Positions 42,085 through 49,091 of a stretch of DNA of 64,000 nucleotides are shown here, piece by piece. This DNA comes from CAZLQR01 sp964366455. Its GTDB lineage: Bacteria > Patescibacteriota > Microgenomatia > UBA1406 > GWC2-37-13. The DNA is taken from the NCBI GenBank assembly GCA_964366455.1, contig CAYISZ010000001.1:20468-84467 (forward strand), in the 5' to 3' direction. Below the pieces are notes generated by a model. It was not told where the DNA came from, made no database searches, and worked only from the letters and a program-made list of their open reading frames with translations. How positions within the stretch are numbered: position 1 is the stretch's first letter; the number at the start of each line of letters is the position of its first letter. The translations under genes and the position numbers were made by a program.

Positions 42085-42399
42085 TTAGATTATGCCCAAT
42101 TTTGCCTTTGCTGTTTCGCTCATTTTTTCCATCGTCCAAGGAGGATCGAAGGTTAGTGTAATTTTTACATCCGAAAGGCCCATTGTGTGAAGTTTATTAT
42201 AAATATCTTGTTCAATTAAAGAAAAAAGCGGACATCCAATTGTGGTAAGAGTCATGAGAATTTTTACCGCCTCTTTTTTAACTTCTACGTTGTATACGAG
42301 CCCAAGATCTACAATTGAAATATTTAACTCGGGATCAAGTACGCTTTTCAAAGCTTTCTGTACGGTGACTTTGTTAGCTGGACTTTTTTTCTTTTTCAT
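42085..42399 (-). CDS. MIP18/SufT-like (DUF59) metal-sulfur cluster assembly factor
   Basis: A 104-residue single-domain protein: VQKALKSVLDPELNISIVDLGLVYNVEV, then MTLTTIGCPLFSLIEQDI with the conserved cysteine, and DVKITLTFDPPWTMEKMSETAK. This is the DUF59/SufT pattern found in PaaD, SufT and the MIP18 protein, which help to load Fe-S clusters. No other suf or isc gene is visible, but the window contains Fe-S proteins (radical SAM, ferredoxin). Its promoter, TGA-TATAAT at 42411-42406, ends six bases before the ATG, and diverges from the promoter of RNase J. Confidence 0.92.
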   Translation of the reverse strand: MKKKKSPANKVTVQKALKSVLDPELNISIVDLGLVYNVEVKKEAVKILMTLTTIGCPLFSLIEQDIYNKLHTMGLSDVKITLTFDPPWTMEKMSETAKAKLGII

Positions 42400-42405
42400 A
42401 GACTT

Positions 42406-42432
42406 ATTATATCAGGCTGGGTATGCTAGAAT
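42406..42432. promoter_or_regulatory. Back-to-back leaderless promoters
   Basis: On the minus strand TGA-TATAAT (TATAAT 42411-42406) ends six bases before the DUF59 ATG. On the plus strand TGC-TAGAAT (TAGAAT 42427-42432) ends six bases before the RNase J ATG at 42439. Both have an extended -10 and neither leaves a leader. Confidence 0.65.
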
Positions 42433-42438
42433 GATTCT

Positions 42439-44169
42439 ATGGATTCGACTCGCATAGCTCGCTCACCACAAGTGGATTCGGTTAACTTAACGCAGACGTC
42501 TTCGGAATATAAACTACGATTCGTATCGCTTGGTGGAATTCTTGGTGTGACCAAAAACATGTATCTGTACGAGCTTTATAAAGGAGATCAACTCCAGGAT
42601 ATTGTAATCGTTGACTGCGGAATTGGGTTTCCTCAGGACAAAGCGCTGGGAGTGGACTTTGTAATTCCAGACATATCGTATCTGAAGGATAAGTTAAGCA
42701 AAGTTCGGGCGATTTTATTGACTCATGGACATGAGGATCATATCTCAGCCCTACCCTACCACTATACAGATTTAGGCGAACCTCCAATGTATGCGAGCAG
42801 ACTAACCTCAGCCTTTATTAAAAATAAATTCAAAGAAACCGGCCAGCAACCCAAAATAAATCTTGTTGATTTTGATCAGCGATATAAATTCGGAGGAATT
42901 ACTGCGGAGTTTGTAAGAATGACTCACTCGATTCCAGACACAACGCACATTTTAATAAGAACACCAGCAGGAAATATTTATCACGGAAGTGATTACAAAC
43001 TGGATTTAACTCCTCCTTACGGATCACCGCCCGACTTTTACAAAATCACACAGTTTGGACATGAGGGCGCACTATGTCTTATGTCTGACTGTCTAGGTAC
43101 CGATCGTGAAGGTCTAACTCTTTCTGAAAATATTGTCGGGCAGACATTCGAAGATCAGATGAGAAAGACTAAGGGTAAATTTATAATGAGCACCTTCTCT
43201 TCAAACATCTCGCGTATTCGTCAGTGTGTAGAAGCTGCGAAGAAATTTAATCGCAAGGTCGCTTTCCTAGGACGCTCAATGAAAGATAACACTGCAATTG
43301 CTGCCGAGATTGGGTATCTTCCAGAACTTAAGACTCTACTTATTCGCGATGATCAAGTAATGAAAATGGCTCCGAACAAAGTCTGTCTTATAGTCGCGGG
43401 ATCTCAAGGACAGTACAACTCTGCTCTTGCAAGACTGGCTTCTCAACAACATAAATTTATTGCTATAAAGCCTGGCGATGCGGTGGTTTTCTCATCCGAC
43501 CCAATTCCTGGAAATGAGAACGAAGTTTACAGTCTCATTGAAGATTTGGTTCTGCTTGGAGCCGATGTTGTGTACTCGGATGTGCAGGAGCAGTTGCACG
43601 CTTCTGGTCACGGTAGTCAGGAAGATATTAAGTTCCTTGCAAGATTTGTTGACCCAACCTACTTTATTCCAATTGGTGGAACTATTCGGCATCAACGTGG
43701 GTATCAGAATCTGATGACGGACTTAGGTTACAAAAAAGATAACGTACTCTTGTTGGATGAAGGCGATACGATAATTTTTGAAAAAAAAGGCGCACGAAAA
43801 GGTCCAAAGATTCCTACAAAAACCATCTATGTGGATGCGTATGGAGTAGGAGATGTCGGCAGCGTAATTCTTAGAGATAGACAAATTATCTCTACCGATG
43901 GTATGGTAGTAGCGTTGGTACTTCTTGATGTGCAGAATAAACTCATAACCAAGCCAAGTATTGTAAGTAGAGGATTTGTATTTGAGAAAGGGGAAGAAAA
44001 GTTGATGGGAGAGGCAACCAAAATGATCGAATCGGTACTAATTGCCAGAGGAACACAACCACTAAGCGTGACCACTTTCAAAAAACAAATTGCGGATAAT
44101 TTAGAGCAGCTGTTTCTTGAATCAAAGGGACGCAAACCACTCATCGTTGTAGAAGTTATACAGATTTAA
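42439..44169 (+). CDS. rnj: Ribonuclease J
   Basis: A 576-residue metallo-beta-lactamase/beta-CASP nuclease. The metal motif HGHEDH is at residues 96-101, followed by a His in RMTHSIPDTTHIL, the Asp in HGSDYKLD, and the beta-CASP part with STFSSNISRIRQ, plus ASGHGSQEDI and PIGGTIRHQRGYQ. The C-terminal domain is present. It is a 5'-3' exonuclease and endonuclease in RNA turnover, and usually the main RNA decay enzyme where RNase E is absent. A leaderless promoter precedes it. It ends one base before recR. Confidence 0.96.
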   Translation: MDSTRIARSPQVDSVNLTQTSSEYKLRFVSLGGILGVTKNMYLYELYKGDQLQDIVIVDCGIGFPQDKALGVDFVIPDISYLKDKLSKVRAILLTHGHEDHISALPYHYTDLGEPPMYASRLTSAFIKNKFKETGQQPKINLVDFDQRYKFGGITAEFVRMTHSIPDTTHILIRTPAGNIYHGSDYKLDLTPPYGSPPDFYKITQFGHEGALCLMSDCLGTDREGLTLSENIVGQTFEDQMRKTKGKFIMSTFSSNISRIRQCVEAAKKFNRKVAFLGRSMKDNTAIAAEIGYLPELKTLLIRDDQVMKMAPNKVCLIVAGSQGQYNSALARLASQQHKFIAIKPGDAVVFSSDPIPGNENEVYSLIEDLVLLGADVVYSDVQEQLHASGHGSQEDIKFLARFVDPTYFIPIGGTIRHQRGYQNLMTDLGYKKDNVLLLDEGDTIIFEKKGARKGPKIPTKTIYVDAYGVGDVGSVILRDRQIISTDGMVVALVLLDVQNKLITKPSIVSRGFVFEKGEEKLMGEATKMIESVLIARGTQPLSVTTFKKQIADNLEQLFLESKGRKPLIVVEVIQI

Positions 44170-44170
44170 C

Positions 44171-44800
44171 ATGGCCGGCCTACCATCCAATCTTAAGCAT
44201 ATTGCCTACTTCTTACAAAGACTCCCAGGAATCGGTGAAAAGACAGCAAATAGACTCGCTTTTTATTTTCTTCGTCTTCCTCAACAGGAACTGAAGGAAC
44301 TTAGTGAAAGCATTTTACAGCTCAAGGAGAAAACCAAGCTATGCTTGGAATGTAAAAACCTAACAGAGCACGATAGATGCTCTATCTGTGAAAATCCATC
44401 ACGTGATAAAACTCAGATAACTGTAGTAGAGGATGTTCTTGACTTACTTTCTTTCGAAACTGGAAATATTTATAGCGGCGTTTATCACGTGCTTCACGGT
44501 AAGATAGATCCATTAAACAACATTGGTCCTGACGATATTCAGATCGATGCACTTTTTGAAAGAGTTAAAGGAGTAGAGATTGCAGAAGTTGTACTCGCGA
44601 CAAATCTAGATATGGAAGGCGAGGCAACCTCTATGTATATTAAAGAGAAGCTCAAACTAGAGAACGCCAAACGCAAAGCAAATAAACACAAAGAATTTAA
44701 AGTGACCAGACTTGCTTATGGTCTTCCAATGGGATCAAACCTCGAGTACGCCGACTACATGACTCTGAAGCGCGCTCTCGAAGGCCGAAATGAGTATTAA
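44171..44800 (+). CDS. recR: Recombination mediator RecR
   Basis: A 209-residue RecR. It contains the helix-hairpin-helix LPGIGEKTANRLAFYFL, the zinc-finger cysteines in CLECKNLTEHDRCSICENP, and a Toprim domain with ITVVEDVLDLLSFE and LATNLDMEGEATSMYIKEKL, then RLAYGLPMGSNLEYAD. It helps load RecA together with RecO at gaps. The start follows the stop of RNase J by one base. Length (about 200) is normal. The stop overlaps the stop of the convergent gene at 44797 by four bases. Confidence 0.97.
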   Translation: MAGLPSNLKHIAYFLQRLPGIGEKTANRLAFYFLRLPQQELKELSESILQLKEKTKLCLECKNLTEHDRCSICENPSRDKTQITVVEDVLDLLSFETGNIYSGVYHVLHGKIDPLNNIGPDDIQIDALFERVKGVEIAEVVLATNLDMEGEATSMYIKEKLKLENAKRKANKHKEFKVTRLAYGLPMGSNLEYADYMTLKRALEGRNEY

Positions 44801-45147
44801 TTATTTACAGTTCCTTTTCCAACCAAATCCCCTTTAGTTGTTGTGTAAATATTTCTCCTAGGAAAAAAATGTTTTTCGGTTATCGTGGAAGAAACAACGC
44901 GTGATCCGGTTCTCCTTTCAATCTCTGAGAGTCTTTTTTCCTCCATATTTTTACTCACAAGAGACAAAGCAACCGCTAAAGTAGCAGATGCAATAGAGCC
45001 TATCAGTAATCTAGGATGATTCTCAGTTAAAGAAGCAAGCGAAATAGCCGAGGCTCCTAAAGCATAAACTCGCGATGTCATATCGCGGACTCTGTAGCAG
45101 TTGGCTTCATATTTTAGCCTAGGTATTCTTTTAAACTCTTTTGACAT
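44797..45147 (-). CDS. Small membrane protein, paralogue 1
   Basis: A 116-residue protein: LKYEANCYRVRDM, then two hydrophobic segments (VYALGASAISLASL and LLIGSIASATLAVALSLV) separated by TENHPR, then a C-terminal basic part with TITEKHFFPRRNIY. It is paralogous to the gene at 45886-46221; both share YEANC, ENHPxL and HFFxRRNxY in the same order. I do not recognise the family. The start ATG at 45147 is chosen because TATAAT at 45160-45155 ends seven bases upstream and the same spacing precedes the paralogue. It lies at the remnant of a duplicated segment. Confidence 0.7.
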   Translation of the reverse strand: MSKEFKRIPRLKYEANCYRVRDMTSRVYALGASAISLASLTENHPRLLIGSIASATLAVALSLVSKNMEEKRLSEIERRTGSRVVSSTITEKHFFPRRNIYTTTKGDLVGKGTVNN

Positions 45148-45170
45148 AGAGTGCATTATAGTCTGTATTT

Positions 45171-45285
45171 ATTTTATTTCAATGCTTTGGCGATTTCGTG
45201 GCGAGGAAGTATTGTAAATATAGTTCTTACGCTTTTTTAGACATGGCTGTAACTCTGTAGTATAAAGAATCTTAAATCCTGCCGT
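45171..45285 (-). pseudogene. Decayed 3' fragment of prs
   Basis: The minus strand here resembles the last ~110 bases of prs at 46248-47165. It reads LKAFYTT-like codons (FKILYTT), then after frame shifts ends with CGAAATCGCCAAAGCATTGAAATA against CGAAATCGCCAAGGCGTTGAAATA in prs. As in the intact copy, the small membrane gene follows immediately downstream. This indicates duplication of a prs-end plus membrane-gene unit. A frame across it (45169-45366) is not a real gene. Confidence 0.7.
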
Positions 45286-45313
45286 AACAACCCGTAGCCT
45301 TGCTTTTGTAGCA

Positions 45314-45319
45314 TATAAT
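45314..45319 (+). promoter_or_regulatory. -10 box of the TrpR-like gene
   Basis: TATAAT on the plus strand. Eight bases later an ATG opens a four-codon frame, Met-Arg-Phe-Asp-stop, whose TAA is directly followed by the ATG at 45343; both lie within the palindrome. Confidence 0.55.
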
Positions 45320-45334
45320 CCATAGACATGAGGT

Positions 45335-45354
45335 TCGATTAAATGTTTAATCGA
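45335..45354. promoter_or_regulatory. Palindrome at the start of the TrpR-like gene
   Basis: TCGATTAAA-TG-TTTAATCGA is a perfect inverted repeat with nine-base arms, between the -10 box and the ATG at 45358. The same sequence with longer arms occurs just after the gene at 45799-45824. It is well placed as an autoregulatory operator or as an mRNA hairpin over the start. Confidence 0.7.
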
Positions 45355-45357
45355 GCT

Positions 45358-45795
45358 ATGACGCACATTTCTAGATTTAAGCTCAACGAACGAGTTTTGG
45401 ACAAAATTTTTAAGTTGTTTTTTGAAGTGGTTGGAAAGAATCCAAGCAAGAAGGAATTTGAAATAATTACCAACGAGCTACTTTCATATACGGAGCGGAT
45501 AATGATTGCCAAGAGAATAGCGATAATGTACCTACTTTTGAGGGGAATTGAGCGACGGAACATTGCTAGGGTTCTAAAGGTCTCTTCAGAAACAATCTCT
45601 AAGTTCAGCTTGTTGCTCCAGTTTAGTAATGGTATAAAACCAATACTAAACCGAATGAAGGGAAGCGATGAATTATCGCTAGTACTTGAGGAATTGTTTC
45701 ATGCGTTATTTGGGCCGGGAAACTATGGCGTCGACTGGACTGCAGCTTGGGAACGAAGGAGATCAATTTCAAGAAAAAAGGAGGACGGGATTTAA
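45358..45795 (+). CDS. TrpR/YerC-family DNA-binding regulator
   Basis: A 145-residue all-helical protein. The segment LSYTERIMIAKRIAIMYLLLRG followed by IERRNIARVLKVSSETISKFSLLLQ is the TrpR-superfamily helix-turn-helix (the YerC/YecD branch), with the second helix in the position that reads DNA. The C-terminal 50 residues are an extension not seen in TrpR. It is the only plus-strand gene between recR and the prs series. I start it at 45358 (MTHISRF); an in-frame ATG at 45343 lies inside the upstream palindrome and is possible. No tryptophan genes are nearby, so the effector is unknown. Confidence 0.85.
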   Translation: MTHISRFKLNERVLDKIFKLFFEVVGKNPSKKEFEIITNELLSYTERIMIAKRIAIMYLLLRGIERRNIARVLKVSSETISKFSLLLQFSNGIKPILNRMKGSDELSLVLEELFHALFGPGNYGVDWTAAWERRRSISRKKEDGI

Positions 45796-45798
45796 GTT

Positions 45799-45824
45799 GG
45801 TTCGATTAAACATTTAATCGAACC
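45799..45824. promoter_or_regulatory. Second palindrome, after the TrpR-like gene
   Basis: GGTTCGATTAAA-CA-TTTAATCGAACC is a perfect inverted repeat with 12-base arms. Its core is the same as at 45335-45354. No T tract follows, so a simple terminator is less likely than a second protein-binding site; it lies four bases after the stop. Confidence 0.7.
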
Positions 45825-45885
45825 GTGTGATGATATGAATATATTTAGCAGGATTTGTAAATTCAGAAAGTGGTTTGATTGATGC

Positions 45886-46221
45886 TTAGGCTGAGGCAGA
45901 AGTGGAAGGGTTACGATAAAGATTTCTTCGTGTGAAAAAATGTCTGGTAGTCACTTCTGGTAAAGGCTCCCCTTTAGTCTCGTGTCTTTTATTAATTTTT
46001 ACTGTTTTAAGTAAAAAACCCTCTACACTAATAATTGTTTCCGCTAATGAAGAGTAATAAGCTATATCCACAGCAGTTCTTAGTACTGGGTGATTTTCTA
46101 CCACGTTAGCGGTAGACAATATAAGCGATGATAATAGTGATACCATGCTAACATCGCCACGATATTCATGACAATTCGCTTCATATTGGAGTCTTTCAGC
46201 GCTTTTCTCTGCTTTAGCCAT
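45886..46221 (-). CDS. Small membrane protein, paralogue 2
   Basis: A 111-residue protein sharing the same three blocks as the gene at 44797-45147: LQYEANCHEYRG, VVENHPVLRTAV and TTRHFFTRRNLY, with two hydrophobic segments (VSLLSSLILSTANV and an amphipathic YYSSLAETIISVEGFLL). The start ATG at 46221 is seven bases after the -10 box TGT-TATAAT (46234-46229). It begins 27 bases after the stop of prs, in the same place that paralogue 1 occupies relative to the prs fragment. Function is unknown; a membrane location with a conserved basic C terminus is the only firm inference. Confidence 0.7.
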   Translation of the reverse strand: MAKAEKSAERLQYEANCHEYRGDVSMVSLLSSLILSTANVVENHPVLRTAVDIAYYSSLAETIISVEGFLLKTVKINKRHETKGEPLPEVTTRHFFTRRNLYRNPSTSASA

Positions 46222-46228
46222 AGGGAGC

Positions 46229-46234
46229 ATTATA
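46229..46234 (-). promoter_or_regulatory. -10 box of paralogue 2
   Basis: TATAAT preceded by TGT on the minus strand, then GCTCCCT and the ATG at 46221. Paralogue 1 has the corresponding TATAAT-GCACTCT-ATG. Confidence 0.6.
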
Positions 46235-46247
46235 ACAAGATATTTAC

Positions 46248-47165
46248 CTATTTCAACGCCTTGGCGATTTCGGAGGCGATGGAGATTTCACGAAGTTTGG
46301 CAAAGTTTTGCGATGACTTGAGTGGAATCGTGTTGGTTGTGTAAAAAGCCTTTAGGCTAGAGTTTTGGATTCTGTCTGGCGCCTTTGTCGAGAAATCATG
46401 GTGAGTAATAGCAGCATATACTTCTTTTGCTCCCCTATCCAGGCACATGTCCGCAGCATGTAAAAGCGTTCCACCTGAGGTGACGATATCATCTATAAGA
46501 ATTGCGGTTTTGCCTTTAACATCACCAAAAATATCTAAAGCTGTGCTTTGATGTTTATGATCCTGGTCTCGTTTTTTCTCAATTATGACTAGGTCAAAAT
46601 CTTCGGATCCAAACAGCGCTTTTCCAAATGCTCTTGCACGTTCAATCCCTCCTTGATCTGGTGAAACAATTGCTACAGTTTCTTTAGAAATTTGTTTTAG
46701 GTCTTTTTTCATCTGTCGTGCCATTGCCTCCAAACCTGATAAATGAACAAATGGAATTGAAAAGACTCCCATCAACCCCTCATCGTGCAAATCGAATGTA
46801 ATTACTTTTGTAAAACCTATATGTTCAAGAAGATCTATCACCACGTGGGCCGATACAGCCTCACCTTTTCGGTGCTGAATGTTTTGTCTTGCATAACCAA
46901 AATAAGGGATTACGGCGGTAATGTCCTTTGCTCCTTCGCGTTTAAGAGCGTCGCAAAAGAAGAAAAGCTGCATCAAAGAATGATTAGTGGGGTTTGAGGT
47001 TGGCTGAATTATCGCAACTGGTTTATTATTGGTATTCTCTAAGATTCTTACACGAACTTCAGAATTATCAAATCGGATAATTTCCGTTTTACCAAGTTTA
47101 ATTTTAAGAAGTTGTGCAACCTCTTTGGAGAGTTTGGGATGTGCTGTTCCTGAAAATAGGATCAT
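46248..47165 (-). CDS. prs: Ribose-phosphate pyrophosphokinase
   Basis: A 305-residue PRPP synthetase. It opens MILFSGTAHPKLSKEVAQLL, has the ATP/flexible-loop region PYFGYARQNIQHRKGEAVSA, metal-binding DLHDEGLMGVF and VSPDQGGIERARAFG, and the PRPP-binding motif AILIDDIVTSGGTLLHAAD. It makes PRPP for nucleotide synthesis. It is slightly shorter than usual (315) at the C terminus. A decayed copy of its 3' end is found at 45171-45285. It follows ebfC and dnaX on the same strand and may be in one unit with them. Confidence 0.96.
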   Translation of the reverse strand: MILFSGTAHPKLSKEVAQLLKIKLGKTEIIRFDNSEVRVRILENTNNKPVAIIQPTSNPTNHSLMQLFFFCDALKREGAKDITAVIPYFGYARQNIQHRKGEAVSAHVVIDLLEHIGFTKVITFDLHDEGLMGVFSIPFVHLSGLEAMARQMKKDLKQISKETVAIVSPDQGGIERARAFGKALFGSEDFDLVIIEKKRDQDHKHQSTALDIFGDVKGKTAILIDDIVTSGGTLLHAADMCLDRGAKEVYAAITHHDFSTKAPDRIQNSSLKAFYTTNTIPLKSSQNFAKLREISIASEIAKALK

Positions 47166-47174
47166 AGAGAGATA

Positions 47175-47429
47175 TTACTCTTTATCGTCCTGACTCATAC
47201 TCATGAGTGTTCTGGCTGCTTGTTCTTGAGTTTTTTTAACAGCTTCGTTAATGGCGTCAGTAATTCTGTTGTCGCGTTCCCCATCGACCATGATTTCTTT
47301 AATTTTTTGGTCACCTCTCATTACAACCGTGATGCCATCTTTCTCAACAGTGACTTCTTGTTTCTGAAGTTCCTGCTGCATTTTCTGCAGTTTGTGAATA
47401 TCGCCGAGACCTTTTAGTGGATTAAACAT
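47175..47429 (-). CDS. YbaB/EbfC nucleoid-associated protein
   Basis: An 84-residue protein matching the YbaB family: MFNPLKGLGDIHKLQKMQQELQKQEVTVEKDGITVVMRGDQKIKEIMVDGE, then two helices. YbaB dimers bind DNA without strong sequence preference. In many bacteria the gene lies next to dnaX and recR; here dnaX is directly upstream and recR lies about 2.4 kb away, partly preserving that set. It is shorter than E. coli YbaB (109). A -10 box at 47443-47438 lies eight bases before the ATG. Confidence 0.9.
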   Translation of the reverse strand: MFNPLKGLGDIHKLQKMQQELQKQEVTVEKDGITVVMRGDQKIKEIMVDGERDNRITDAINEAVKKTQEQAARTLMSMSQDDKE

Positions 47430-47434
47430 ATGGA

Positions 47435-48406
47435 TTAATTATAAAACTCTGAAACAGCAATCTCAAGAGGTAATGATTCAATCGGGGAATATGAGATGGA
47501 TCTGTGCGCCTCTGACAGCAGTTTTATAAGTTTTGTAATCTGAGCAATCGATAAGTCTATTTTTAGAGGTTCGTTTTCGGGTTTGATTCCGTTTTTTGAC
47601 AGAAGCAATGCGTGAAGATCTTTAAGTGAGGATTCTATGAGATTTTTGATACTTCCTCCTTCGTTAGAAAAACGCTGAATCCACGCCAAGGTTTGAGGAA
47701 GTTGGGATGTATGAATAACCTCGATTAAATTCTTTGTCCCAAATAGTCCCAGATATTCCTTGGCCTCTTGGACGGTAAGTTTTTTTTGAATTGAAAGATC
47801 TTCTAGAATTTTTGCCGCATCTCGAAATGAAAAGTCGGCGTACTGAGCAATAAGCGATAATAATTCATTATCTAAATTCATTTTTTCGTGTTTGGCAATT
47901 CTCTCGAGCATTGTAATGATGTCTATTTGTTTACCTCGGCCAAAATTAATTACAGAGCATCGCGAAATAATAGTTTTAGGCACCTTCTCAAGATTAGTTG
48001 TCGCAAGAATGAAAATGGCTGTTGCAGGCGGTTCCTCCAAAGTTTTAAGAAGTGCGTTGTAGGCCTCGGTAGTAATCATATGTGCTTCATCGATAATAAA
48101 TATTCGATAAGCGCTGGTCATCGGCAGGTACGAAGCTTCTTTAATAATATTTTTTACTTCCTCGATACCTCGATTTGACGCAGCATCCATCTCGACAATG
48201 TCTGAAGAGTTTTCTTCTTTTGTTGTTTTGTTTAATGTTTGAGCCACAATACGTGCTACCGATGTTTTTCCCGTTCCCTTCTGACCTACAAAAAGAAATG
48301 CATGTGGAAGGCTTTGCTTTGAGGAAAGAAGTTTAGTAATGGTCTCTCGAACGTTGGAGTTATCAATCTCTTCAAGAGTCTGTGGACGATATTTGAGATA
48401 GAACAT
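47435..48406 (-). CDS. dnaX: DNA polymerase III clamp-loader subunit (gamma/tau)
   Basis: A 323-residue clamp-loader ATPase. It has MFYLKYRPQTLEEID, the Walker A in LFVGQKGTGKTSVARIVA, the SRC motif ISRCSVINFGR, Walker B IFIIDEAHMIT, and the family helix NALLKTLEEPPATAIFILATTN. The zinc-binding cysteines that normally lie between Walker A and DIVEMDAAS are absent; the segment LNKTTKEENSSD is short instead. Domains I-III are present and the tau C-terminal domains are lacking. The -10 box TGC-TAAAAT (48418-48413) overlaps the last codons of ybeY and lies six bases before the ATG. Confidence 0.95.
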   Translation of the reverse strand: MFYLKYRPQTLEEIDNSNVRETITKLLSSKQSLPHAFLFVGQKGTGKTSVARIVAQTLNKTTKEENSSDIVEMDAASNRGIEEVKNIIKEASYLPMTSAYRIFIIDEAHMITTEAYNALLKTLEEPPATAIFILATTNLEKVPKTIISRCSVINFGRGKQIDIITMLERIAKHEKMNLDNELLSLIAQYADFSFRDAAKILEDLSIQKKLTVQEAKEYLGLFGTKNLIEVIHTSQLPQTLAWIQRFSNEGGSIKNLIESSLKDLHALLLSKNGIKPENEPLKIDLSIAQITKLIKLLSEAHRSISYSPIESLPLEIAVSEFYN

Positions 48407-48410
48407 GTCC

Positions 48411-48758
48411 CTATTTTAGCAAATTACGGACTCCGTGCTCGACCAGTTCGGTCATGACGTCATCGACTCGTCGATTTCGCTCTGCAGCAAGAAGAATTGC
48501 CTGAGGGTAGCAAATGAAAACTTCGCCAATAAATTCCTTACGTGGATCCGAGCTATCTCTGATAGGAAAGGACAGCACTGGCAAAGCTACGTCCTCATTT
48601 TTGTAGGTAGAGCTAATAGACTTCATTTTAGTCTTACCCACAAATACCAAGTTGAGATGTTTCGAAGAAGAAGTAGCTTCTAACAAGACGCGCTCGACAG
48701 TTCCCTTAAGTCGAGTTCTATTAATTCGATATCTTGATGATGAAATTATGGTTACCAT
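48411..48758 (-). CDS. ybeY: YbeY-like rRNA maturation protein, truncated and lacking the His triad
   Basis: A 115-residue protein aligned with YbeY along its length: VGKTKMKSISSTYKNEDVALPVLSFPI, then FIGEVFICYPQAIL, ending in ELVEHGVRNLLK. In YbeY this end reads HGxLHLLGYDH, where three histidines bind zinc. Only the first His is kept; the second is Asn and the chain stops before the third. The protein therefore probably cannot act as the metal-dependent endoribonuclease, though it may keep a ribosome-binding role. It starts seven bases inside the stop of rpsU, and the end of the gene carries the dnaX promoter. Sequencing error seems unlikely to explain both changes. Confidence 0.75.
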   Translation of the reverse strand: MVTIISSSRYRINRTRLKGTVERVLLEATSSSKHLNLVFVGKTKMKSISSTYKNEDVALPVLSFPIRDSSDPRKEFIGEVFICYPQAILLAAERNRRVDDVMTELVEHGVRNLLK

Positions 48759-48958
48759 TTAATCATTCTAAGAGGGCGTTTTTTGCTGAATCTCTTTTTT
48801 ATTCTTTCTTTCTCTGCTTCCTTCTTTTGTAGAGATGGCTTCTTGTAATACTGTCTTTTTCGAACCTCATCAACCACATTCTCCTCAAAAAAAGTTTTTG
48901 AGAATTTGCGGAACATTGAGTCTTTTGTTTCTCCTTTTCGTTTTGATACTACTACCAT
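48752..48958 (-). CDS. rpsU: Ribosomal protein S21
   Basis: A 68-residue basic protein with the S21 pattern: MVVVSKRKGETKDSMFRKFSKTFFEENVVDEVRKRQYYKKPSLQKKEAEKERIKKRFSK. S21 binds near the anti-Shine-Dalgarno end of 16S rRNA and helps initiation. A GGGAGG sequence lies upstream of the ATG, so this gene uses a normal ribosome-binding site. The gene overlaps ybeY by seven bases, so the two are likely coupled. A palindromic repeat lies just upstream. Confidence 0.9.
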   Translation of the reverse strand: MVVVSKRKGETKDSMFRKFSKTFFEENVVDEVRKRQYYKKPSLQKKEAEKERIKKRFSKKRPLRMIKW

Positions 48959-48985
48959 ATACTATGACAACCTCCCTTCGAAAAT

Positions 48986-49075
48986 GTCATCCTGAGCTTG
49001 TTGAAGAATCTAGCGAAGCGTTTTTGGTTCTCGCCTAGTAGGCTAGATCTCTCGCTAGGGCTCGAGATGACCGTG
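48986..49075. repeat. Palindromic dispersed repeat (GTCATCCTGAG type)
   Basis: GTCATCCTGAGC at one end and GCTCGAGATGACC at the other are near-complementary, with AGAATCTAGCGAAGC and its inverse between. It is the same family as at 12982-13172. It separates the DHH-like gene from the rpsU series. Confidence 0.75.
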
Positions 49076-49091
49076 AAGTAATTGTCCTATT

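Noticed and set aside
43827..44144. A 105-residue open frame antisense to RNase J
   Set aside because: It lies wholly within a conserved gene and has no promoter or ribosome-binding site.
45169..45366. A 65-residue open frame on the minus strand
   Set aside because: It covers the decayed prs end and the TrpR-like promoter, and has no start signal.
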